From the NCBI RefSeq assembly GCF_000196675.2, contig NC_015312.1:2046001-2110000 (forward strand): DNA of 64,000 nucleotides, in the 5' to 3' direction. Below are positions 57,773 to 64,000 of the stretch, in pieces (position 1 is the stretch's first letter; every line of letters begins with the position of its first letter). Origin of the DNA: Pseudonocardia benzenivorans CB1190. Lineage in GTDB: Bacteria > Actinomycetota > Actinomycetes > Mycobacteriales > Pseudonocardiaceae. The notes below the pieces were generated by a model, which was given only the letters and a program-made list of their open reading frames with translations, was not told the origin of the DNA and ran no database searches. The position numbers were made by a program, and so were the translations under genes.

Positions 57773-59274
57773 GCGACCACGAGCACGACCCGGACCTCCC
57801 TGAGGGCGAGGGCGTCGTCCCGACGCCCGAGGAGTCGGCGCAGGACGTGGTGATCTCGCACGTCCTCGACGCCATCCGCGGCTCCGACACCCCCGACGTC
57901 GTCCCGGCCGAGTCCTCGGTCGCGGGCTTCGCGGAGTTCCTCGCCGTGGAGGCGGTGCTCGACAGGCGCTGGCCCGAGACGGTCATGGAACCGTCGCTCG
58001 ACCGGATCTCCGCGCTGGTCGACGCGCTGGGCGACCCGCAGGACGGCTATCCCGTCGTGCACGTCACCGGCACCAACGGCAAGACGTCGGTCGCCCGCAT
58101 GGTCGACGCGCTGCTGTCGGAGATCGGGCTGCGCACCGGCCGCTACACCAGCCCGCACCTGCAGCGCGCCACCGAGCGGATCAACCTCGACAACCGGCCC
58201 GTCTCGGCCGAGCGCTACGTCGCCGCCTACGAGGAGGTGGCGCCGTTCGTCGAGCTCGTCGACGCCAACCGCGCCCCGGAGGCGCCGGCGCTGTCGAAGT
58301 TCGAGGTGCTCACCGCGATGGCGTTCGCCGCCTTCGCCGACGCGCCCGTCGAGGCCGCCGTCGTGGAGGTCGGCCTGGGTGGGCGCTGGGACGCGACGAA
58401 CGTCGTCGAGGGGAAGGTCGCCGTGATCACCCCGATCGGTCTCGACCACGCCGAGTACCTGGGCGACGACATCCTCGGCATCGCCAGGGAGAAGGCCGGC
58501 ATCATCAAGCCGGGCGCGGTCGCGGTGCTCGCGACGCAGGAGCGCGACGTCGCGGCCGTCCTGCTGGAACGGGCCGTCGAGGTGGGGGCGCAGGTCGCGC
58601 GCGAGGGCGCCGAGTTCGGGGTGCGCGAACGCGAGATCGCCGTCGGCGGGCAGCGGCTGGAGCTGCAGGGCCTGTCGGGCAGCTACGACGACATCTTCCT
58701 GCCGCTGCACGGCGAGCACCAGGCGTCCAACGCGGCCATCGCGCTCGCCGCCGCCGAGGCCCTGGTCGGAGCGGGTCCGGCGCAGCCGCTGGACCCCGAC
58801 GTCGTGCGCGCCGCGTTCGCCTCGGTGCACACCCCCGGGCGGCTCGAGCGGATGCGCAGCGATCCCGCCGCCCCGACCGTGCTGCTCGACGCGGCGCACA
58901 ACCCGCACGGCGCCCGCGCGCTCGCCGCGTCGCTGCTGTCGGAGTTCCGGTTCACCCGGCTCGTCGGGGTCGTCGGCGTCATGCGGGACAAGGACGCCCG
59001 CGGGCTGCTCGCCGAGCTGGAGCCCGCGCTGCACGAGATCGTCGTGACCGCGGCCGAGACGCCGCGGGCCATGGACGCCGACGAACTGGCCACGCTCGCC
59101 GTCGAGGTCTTCGGCGCCGAGCGCGTCAGCGTCGAACCCGTTCTGGCGCAGGCCATCGAGCAGGCCGTCGAGCTGGCGGAGGAGGGCGGCGACTCCGGGG
59201 TCGGGGTCGTCGTCACCGGGTCGGTCGTCGTCGCCGGACAGGCTCGCGCGCTGTTCGGGAGGGAACCGGAATGA
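57769..59274 (+). CDS. folC: Bifunctional folylpolyglutamate/dihydrofolate synthase
   Basis: FolC adds glutamate to dihydropteroate or folates in the cytosol. The 501-aa protein has the Mur-ligase-type P-loop [11 protein letters not shown] from residue 101, the [13 protein letters not shown] motif and the C-terminal glutamate-ligase domain ([17 protein letters not shown]). The first ~60 residues are an acidic, poorly conserved extension typical of actinobacterial FolC. It is coupled to valS upstream and to a DUF4233 gene downstream, the usual actinobacterial order. Confidence 0.97.
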   Translation: MSDHEHDPDLPEGEGVVPTPEESAQDVVISHVLDAIRGSDTPDVVPAESSVAGFAEFLAVEAVLDRRWPETVMEPSLDRISALVDALGDPQDGYPVVHVTGTNGKTSVARMVDALLSEIGLRTGRYTSPHLQRATERINLDNRPVSAERYVAAYEEVAPFVELVDANRAPEAPALSKFEVLTAMAFAAFADAPVEAAVVEVGLGGRWDATNVVEGKVAVITPIGLDHAEYLGDDILGIAREKAGIIKPGAVAVLATQERDVAAVLLERAVEVGAQVAREGAEFGVREREIAVGGQRLELQGLSGSYDDIFLPLHGEHQASNAAIALAAAEALVGAGPAQPLDPDVVRAAFASVHTPGRLERMRSDPAAPTVLLDAAHNPHGARALAASLLSEFRFTRLVGVVGVMRDKDARGLLAELEPALHEIVVTAAETPRAMDADELATLAVEVFGAERVSVEPVLAQAIEQAVELAEEGGDSGVGVVVTGSVVVAGQARALFGREPE

Positions 59275-59681
59275 GCGCGTCCGACCCGGCGTCGACCCCG
59301 CCCGACGTGCCGCCGCCCGCCGTCGACCCGATGAAGGGCATCCGCGGCGTCTTCGCCGCGACGCTGATCCTCGAGGCGATCGTCGTCCTGCTGGCGATGC
59401 TGGTGCTGCCCAAGTTCGGCGACGGCGCCACCCCGGCCGGTGTGATCTCGATGCTGGCGCTCGCGCTGGCGATGATCGTCGGATCGGGACTGCAGCGTCG
59501 GCCGTGGGGCCTGGCCTACGCGCTGGTGCTGCAGGTCGCGGTGTTCGCCTGCATCGTCTTCGTGCCCGCGCTGTGGGTCATCGGGATCGTGTTCGCGGCC
59601 GTGTGGGGCGGGCTGCTGCTGCTGCGCCGCGACGTCGCACGGAAGATGGCCCGCGGCGAGCTGCCCTCGCAGCGACGCTGA
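59271..59681 (+). CDS. DUF4233 membrane protein
   Basis: This 136-aa protein has a Pro-rich N-terminus and four hydrophobic segments with [49 protein letters not shown] (as two neighbouring helices) and the basic C-terminus [14 protein letters not shown]. The pattern identifies DUF4233, which regularly follows folC in actinobacteria. The ATG overlaps the folC stop (ATGA). The function is unknown. Confidence 0.92.
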   Translation: MSASDPASTPPDVPPPAVDPMKGIRGVFAATLILEAIVVLLAMLVLPKFGDGATPAGVISMLALALAMIVGSGLQRRPWGLAYALVLQVAVFACIVFVPALWVIGIVFAAVWGGLLLLRRDVARKMARGELPSQRR

Positions 59682-59694
59682 GCGCCGGCGGCTC

Positions 59695-60648
59695 TCAGGA
59701 GGCGTCGGTCGCCGTGCACGTGGCGTGGCCGGGGCAGCTGCGCAGCAGGTGCACCACCGGGGGAGCCGTGATCGTCCTCGGCGCCGGCCCGCCGCCCGGC
59801 CAGGTCAGCGAGATCGCGATGGACGACGAGTCGTTGTCGTAGTCCTTCTCCTGGATCTGCTTGTCCGGGTTCACGGTGTTGACCAGGGTGTACGTGCCCG
59901 ACGGCACGGTGGTGACGTCGAGCCACTGGAAGTCGACGGTGTAGTCGTAGTTGTCGCCGCTGCCCACCGAGATTCCCTCGGCGACGTCGAGCGCGTTCGG
60001 GTCGTGCATCTTGCAGTCGTTGTGCGCCAACGCGTTGCCCAGCACGTCCTGCGGCGAGCCGTCGTCGGTGGGGGCGTAGCCCAGCTGGTAGGCGTCGTTG
60101 CTCGTGTAACGGTCGCCGAGGCAGAAGCCCGTCTTGCGGTCGGTGACCAGCGTCGTGCCGTCGGGGCCCACCAGCCGGAACCGGTCGAAGTCGAGCAGGT
60201 GCCAGTGCTGGTGCATGACCGCCGGCTCGTAGTACATCGACGCCCCGGGCAGCGCCTGCTGCGCCGCCGCGAACGAGGCGGGCAGCGTGGCGTCGTACCC
60301 CGGCTGCACCGCCTGCCGGACGGCCATCGTCGGCGTCGCGGTCGAGTCCCGGTGCCCGTAGAGCAGCAGCGGGCCGTCGCCGACGTTCTCCTCCGACGAG
60401 GTGAACCGCAGCCTGACCTGCCGGATCGGGCCCGACCGCACACAGGCCGCGTGCGGGTTCTGCGCGTCGGCGACCGGGCAGACGTCCCAGGCCGTGCAGC
60501 TGCCGGGCGCGACGCTCGTGGCCGGCGCGCAGCCGACGGGTGCCTGGATCAGGTCGGGCAGCAGCGGCGGGTCGAGGTCCTGACAGGCGCCGAGGAGCAC
60601 GGCGGCGATCCCGATCGACAGCATCAGGCCGATCGCCCTGGTGCGCAT
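59695..60648 (-). CDS. Lysyl oxidase family lipoprotein
   Basis: The 317-aa protein starts at ATG 60648, with GAGAGGAGG about 10 nt upstream. Its lipoprotein signal ends in LLGAC, so the mature protein is anchored outside. The core has the copper-binding [15 protein letters not shown] motif of lysyl oxidases, [18 protein letters not shown] and a C-terminal [22 protein letters not shown] beta block. In animals these enzymes oxidise lysine side chains; bacterial homologues are poorly known. The cofactor-forming Lys/Tyr pair cannot be assigned with confidence. Confidence 0.88.
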   Translation of the reverse strand: MRTRAIGLMLSIGIAAVLLGACQDLDPPLLPDLIQAPVGCAPATSVAPGSCTAWDVCPVADAQNPHAACVRSGPIRQVRLRFTSSEENVGDGPLLLYGHRDSTATPTMAVRQAVQPGYDATLPASFAAAQQALPGASMYYEPAVMHQHWHLLDFDRFRLVGPDGTTLVTDRKTGFCLGDRYTSNDAYQLGYAPTDDGSPQDVLGNALAHNDCKMHDPNALDVAEGISVGSGDNYDYTVDFQWLDVTTVPSGTYTLVNTVNPDKQIQEKDYDNDSSSIAISLTWPGGGPAPRTITAPPVVHLLRSCPGHATCTATDAS

Positions 60649-60837
60649 GCGCCGCGACGGCCTCCTCTCGGGGTCTCGCCGCGTGCTCACCGCGCTGCGC
60701 CTCCGGCCGGGTCGGACGGCGGCGCCGGGTCGCACCGCACACCGGTGTCCAACGACGGTGCGCCGCCGAGGTGTCAGGGCCGAACAGGTGACGGGGGCGT
60801 GGCGGGGCGTGCACGAGCCCGTCGATACGCTCACCCG

Positions 60838-61248
60838 GTGACAGAACGCACCCTGGTCCTCGTCAAGCCCGACGGCGTCGAGCGCCGGCTGATCGGCGAG
60901 GTCATCTCCCGCATCGAGCGCAAGGGCCTCACGCTGGTGGCCCTCGACCTGCGCACGGTCGACCGCGAGCTCGCCTCGCAGCACTACGCCGAGCACGACG
61001 GCAAGCCCTTCTTCGAGTCGCTGCTCGAGTTCATCACCTCCGGCCCGGTTCTCGCGGCCGTCGCCGAGGGCCCGCGCGCGATCTCCGCGTGGCGGCAGCT
61101 CGCCGGTGGCACCGACCCCGTCGAGAAGGCGGCGCCGGGCAGCATCCGGGGCGACTTCGGCCTCGAGGTGCAGTACAACCTGGTGCACGGGTCGGACTCG
61201 CCCGAGTCCGCCGCGCGCGAGATCAAGCTCTGGTTCCCGAACCTCTGA
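60838..61248 (+). CDS. ndk: Nucleoside-diphosphate kinase
   Basis: Ndk balances NTP pools. The 136-aa protein begins [20 protein letters not shown] and has the active-site His in [17 protein letters not shown], with normal length. GTG 60838 has TACGCT 6 nt upstream, so the message is probably leaderless. A 15-bp hairpin follows the gene by 116 bp. It lies near valS-folC as in other actinobacteria. Confidence 0.98.
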   Translation: MTERTLVLVKPDGVERRLIGEVISRIERKGLTLVALDLRTVDRELASQHYAEHDGKPFFESLLEFITSGPVLAAVAEGPRAISAWRQLAGGTDPVEKAAPGSIRGDFGLEVQYNLVHGSDSPESAAREIKLWFPNL

Positions 61249-61364
61249 CCAGCGACCTCGCCGGCCGGGCGTGCGACGTGCGCGACGGGCACCGGCCGCG
61301 GCTGCGCCTCCGCTGACGCGCCGCCCCCTCGACGTGCCCGCCGGCGGCCCGAGGACCCGCGCGC

Positions 61365-61406
61365 AACCTCACGGTCGTCCGGCGGCGCCGCGACGACCGT
61401 GAGGTT
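61365..61406. repeat. GCAACCTC-type hairpin downstream of ndk
   Basis: AACCTCACGGTCGTC (61365-61379) pairs perfectly with GACGACCGTGAGGTT (61392-61406) around a 12-nt GC-rich loop. The left flank reads GCGC, giving the same GCGCAACCTC core as the hairpins after clpX. It may end ndk transcription or be a repeat-family member. Confidence 0.8.
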
Positions 61407-61470
61407 CCGGCCGGAGGTGGGAAGCCGAAACGCCCGGCGTCCTGTCGGTGCCGCGGGTTACCGTCGGGAC

Positions 61471-62394
61471 GTGTCCGACGCACTCGTCCAGGCTCGTGGG
61501 CTCCGCAAGAGCTTCGGGGAGGTCGAGGCGGTCCGGGGGATCGACGTCGACGTCGCCCGCGGCGAGGTCTTCGGGTTCCTGGGCCCCAACGGCGCGGGCA
61601 AGTCGTCGACGATGCGGATGATCGCCTGCGTCTCGCCGCGGTCGGGCGGGACGCTGTCGGTGCTGGGCATGGACCCGGGCCCCGACGGGCCGCGCATCCG
61701 CGCCCGCATCGGCGTCGTCCCGCAGCTGGACAACCTCGACGCCGAGTTGTCGGTCCGGGAGAACCTGGAGATCTACGGCCGCTACTTCGGCCTGCCGCGC
61801 CGCCACGTCCGCGCGAAGGCCGACGAGCTCCTGGAGTTCGCACGGCTCACCGAACGCGCGGGCGACCGGGTCGAGGAGCTGTCCGGCGGCATGAAGCGCC
61901 GGCTCACCATCGCCCGCTCCCTGGTCAACGACCCCGAGCTCCTCCTGCTCGACGAGCCGACCACCGGGCTCGACCCGCAGGCCCGGCACCTGCTGTGGGA
62001 CCGGCTCTATCGCCTCAAGCGCGAGGGGGTCACGCAGATCGTCACCACGCACTACATGGACGAGGCCGAGCAGCTGTGCGACAGGCTGGTCGTGATGGAC
62101 GGCGGGGTCGTCGCGGCCGAGGGCTCGCCCGCCGAGCTGATCGGCCGGTACTCCACGCGCGAGGTCCTGGAGCTGCGGTTCCTCCCCGAGCGGCGGCCGT
62201 CGGCAGGCGAGCTGGGCCGGCACGCCGACCGGGTCGAGGAGCTGCCCGACCGCTTCCTGCTCTACACCGCCGACGGCGAGCGCACCCTCGGCGACGTCGC
62301 GGCCGCGGGGTTCGTGCCGTTGTCGTCGCTGGTGCGGCGCTCGTCGCTGGAGGACGTGTTCCTCCGGCTCACCGGCCGGACGCTGGTCGACTGA
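61471..62394 (+). CDS. ABC exporter ATP-binding protein (DrrA/NodI type)
   Basis: The 307-aa ATPase has Walker A GPNGAGKSS near residue 38, signature LSGGMKRRL, Walker B LLLLDEPTTGLD and switch His in VTTHYMDEAEQL. The ~70-residue tail (VEELPDRFLLYTADGERTLG) is that of the daunorubicin-resistance/NodI ATPases. GTG 61471 has TACCGT 6 nt upstream, so it is probably leaderless. It overlaps the first permease gene by one base. Confidence 0.95.
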   Translation: MSDALVQARGLRKSFGEVEAVRGIDVDVARGEVFGFLGPNGAGKSSTMRMIACVSPRSGGTLSVLGMDPGPDGPRIRARIGVVPQLDNLDAELSVRENLEIYGRYFGLPRRHVRAKADELLEFARLTERAGDRVEELSGGMKRRLTIARSLVNDPELLLLDEPTTGLDPQARHLLWDRLYRLKREGVTQIVTTHYMDEAEQLCDRLVVMDGGVVAAEGSPAELIGRYSTREVLELRFLPERRPSAGELGRHADRVEELPDRFLLYTADGERTLGDVAAAGFVPLSSLVRRSSLEDVFLRLTGRTLVD

Positions 62395-63230
62395 TGGCCG
62401 ACCTCGCCGCCGTGCCGGTCCCGCGCTCGACGGGGCTGGCCCCCACCGTGCTCGGCGGGATCGGGCGCGTCGTCGAGCACCACTGGCGCTGGTACCGGCG
62501 CAACTGGCGGGCCACCGCGGTCTCGACGGTGCTGCAGCCCCTGCTGTTCCTGCTGGCCTTCGGCGTCGGGTTCGGCGCGCTCGTCGGAAGCGGGCCGAAC
62601 GCCGCGGCGGCCACCGGCGGCGTCCCGTACCTGGTGTGGCTCGCGCCCGCCCTGCTCGCGATGTCGGCGGCGCAGAGCGCGGCGTTCGAGTCGACCTACC
62701 CCGTGCTGTCCGGTTTCAAATGGCAGCGGATCTACCTCGCGATGGCCGCGGGCCCGCTCACCGGCGCCCAGATCGGCCTCGGGGTGCTCGGCTGGATCGG
62801 CCTGAAGATGCTGGGGGCCGGGGCGGTGTACGTGCTCGTCATCGCGGCGTTCGGCGGGATCACCGGCCCGGGGATCGTGGTGTCGCTGCTCGCCGCGGTC
62901 CTCACCGGGCTGGCGGTGTCGTCGCTGGTCGCGGCGTTCTCGGCGACCGTGGAGAACGAGGGCACCGCGTTCAGCGCGCTGTTCCGGTTCGTCGTCATCC
63001 CGATGACGCTGTTCTCCGGCACGTTCTTCCCGGTCGACCGGCTGCCCGCGGTGATCCGGCCGCTCGCGTGGGTCTCTCCGCTTTGGCACGGCACCGAGAT
63101 CGCACGTGGGGCCGCGCTGGGGACGTGGCGGCTGCTGCCCACGCTCGGCCACCTCGCGGTGCTGCTCGCCCTGCTCGTCCTCGGCGCGACCCTGGTCGCC
63201 CGCCTGTTCACCCGGAGGTTGGCCGCGTGA
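62394..63230 (+). CDS. ABC-2 type permease (NodJ/DrrB type), first
   Basis: The 278-aa protein has six membrane segments and the ABC-2 signature in AFSALFRFVVIPMTLFSGTFFPVDRLP, LAWVSPLWHGTEIARG (the conserved PLxH region). TVLQPLLFLLAFGVGFG near the N-terminus is the usual first helix. It starts within the ATPase stop codon (TGATG). Lipid-linked oligosaccharide or drug export is the family role; the substrate here is open. Confidence 0.93.
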   Translation: MADLAAVPVPRSTGLAPTVLGGIGRVVEHHWRWYRRNWRATAVSTVLQPLLFLLAFGVGFGALVGSGPNAAAATGGVPYLVWLAPALLAMSAAQSAAFESTYPVLSGFKWQRIYLAMAAGPLTGAQIGLGVLGWIGLKMLGAGAVYVLVIAAFGGITGPGIVVSLLAAVLTGLAVSSLVAAFSATVENEGTAFSALFRFVVIPMTLFSGTFFPVDRLPAVIRPLAWVSPLWHGTEIARGAALGTWRLLPTLGHLAVLLALLVLGATLVARLFTRRLAA

Positions 63231-64000
63231 GCGTTCCGACGCGCGCCGTGGCGCCCCCGGCGCCCACGATCTGGCGGCTCCTCCCCGCCGGCAGTTACGC
63301 AGGCCGGGCCCGGATGATGATGCTGCGCTCGCTCACGGCGTCGCGGCACACCTGGCTCGCGTTCGTCTCCGGCTTCTTCGAGCCCGTCTTCTACCTGCTC
63401 GCGATGGGCACGGGGCTGGGCTCGCTGGTCGGTGACCTGCCGGGGCCCGACGGGCAGCCGATCAGCTACGCCGCCTTCATCGCGCCGGGCCTGCTGGCCG
63501 CGTCGGCGATGAACGGCGCCGTCTTCGACTCGACGTACAACGTCTTCTTCAAGCTCCATTACGCCCGGCTCTACGACTCGATGCTCGCGACGCCGCTGGG
63601 CCCGGTCGACGTCGCGCTGGGCGAGATCGGCTGGGCGCTGCTGCGCGGCGGCCTCTACTCCGCGGCGTTCCTGTCGGTGATGGCCGGGTTCGGGCTGATC
63701 GACTCGCCGTGGGCGCTGCTGGCGCTGCCCGCCGCGCTGGTGATCGCGTTCGCGTTCGCGGCGATCGGGATGGCGGCGACCTCGTTCATGCGGTCGTGGC
63801 AGGACTTCGACCTGGTCACGCTGGCGGTCCTGCCGATGTTCCTGTTCGCGACGACGTTCTACCCGCTGTCGGTCTATCCGCGGTGGCTGCAGCTCGTCGT
63901 CGAGTGCCTGCCGCTCTACCACGCCGTCGAGCTGATGCGGCGGCTCACGACCGGCGCGGTCGGCCTCGGGCTGCTGCCGCACCTGGCCTACTTCGTCGTG
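63227..64000 (+). CDS. ABC-2 type permease (NodJ/DrrB type), second, 3'-partial
   Basis: The frame opens at GTG 63227, overlapping the first permease stop (GTGA), and runs for 258 codons to the window edge. Features are FVSGFFEPVFYLLAMGTGLGSL, FDSTYNVFFKLHYARLYDSML and FATTFYPLSVYPRWLQLVVECLPLYH, quoted as family motifs, so it is a paralogue of the gene before it. The pair plus one ATPase makes a heteromeric exporter. Only the last helix or so is missing. Confidence 0.93.
   Translation, partial: MSVPTRAVAPPAPTIWRLLPAGSYAGRARMMMLRSLTASRHTWLAFVSGFFEPVFYLLAMGTGLGSLVGDLPGPDGQPISYAAFIAPGLLAASAMNGAVFDSTYNVFFKLHYARLYDSMLATPLGPVDVALGEIGWALLRGGLYSAAFLSVMAGFGLIDSPWALLALPAALVIAFAFAAIGMAATSFMRSWQDFDLVTLAVLPMFLFATTFYPLSVYPRWLQLVVECLPLYHAVELMRRLTTGAVGLGLLPHLAYFVV

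Overview
The window is about 70% or more G+C, uses many GTG starts, and carries a full actinobacterial housekeeping set in the usual order (tig-clpP1-clpP2-clpX, then valS-folC-DUF4233 with ndk close by, plus gltBD). Many mRNAs look leaderless, with a TANNNT box 6-7 nt before the start codon. Together with the OFA antiporter, the many AraC/TetR/LysR regulators, the deazaflavin-dependent nitroreductase-like protein and the intergenic palindromes, this points to a Pseudonocardiaceae chromosome, most likely Pseudonocardia. That assignment is inference. I see no phage, transposase, CRISPR array or plasmid origin.

Layout. 1-3.3 kb: end of an operon of a HalD/BesD-like 2-oxoglutarate oxygenase, a carnitine-type O-acyltransferase and a SAM methyltransferase. 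3.2-9.0 kb: an ECF sigma with a SnoaL-type tail, a DUF899 protein, a class II aldolase-like enzyme, an AraC regulator divergent from a fosmidomycin-resistance-like MFS pump, and trpS behind a clear transcription attenuator with a 16-residue WW leader peptide. 9.2-12.8 kb: a frameshifted alpha/beta hydrolase and a frameshifted MFS gene flanking a leaderless LysR gene. 13.2-14.8 kb: tRNA-Pro(UGG), two unnamed genes and tRNA-Gly(UCC). 15-24 kb: RibD-like reductase, AraC, a TetR-ABC export operon with a 36-bp operator, an oxidoreductase/HD-protein pair divergent from a GlxA-type regulator, a dimeric-barrel protein and an App1-like phosphatase. 24-34.9 kb: membrane and envelope genes (HdeD-like, a signal peptidase II homologue lacking one catalytic Asp, GT1 glycosyltransferase, lipoprotein, DoxX, LysE, a split ABC1 kinase, DedA, CDF), a CaiB-type CoA transferase and a nitroreductase-like gene with two palindromic operators.

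35-41 kb: gltD and gltB, bounded by a perfect 42-bp palindrome. 41.5-44.8 kb: FhuF-like Fe-S protein and an envelope-stress module: ECF sigma, a zinc-finger anti-sigma/Asp23 fusion, a second Asp23, CsbD under a SigB-like promoter, and a small Asp23-like protein. 45-49.7 kb: trigger factor and the Clp protease genes, with a ClgR box and a repeated in-frame start cassette before clpP1. 49.9-53.5 kb: a CaiB/Frc-like CoA transferase divergent from an OFA antiporter with its 44-aa small subunit, then the ruin of an MHS transporter. 53.5-64 kb: DUF6457, a PPOX protein with a pentapeptide repeat, a C39-like protein, valS, folC, DUF4233, lysyl-oxidase-like lipoprotein, ndk, and a NodIJ/Drr-type ABC exporter that runs off the end.

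The strongest items for follow-up are the trpS attenuator, the hydroxylase-acyltransferase-methyltransferase operon at the left edge, the degenerate signal peptidase II, the repeated start cassette before clpP1, the dispersed palindromes, and four frame-disrupted genes, which are either real decay or assembly errors.
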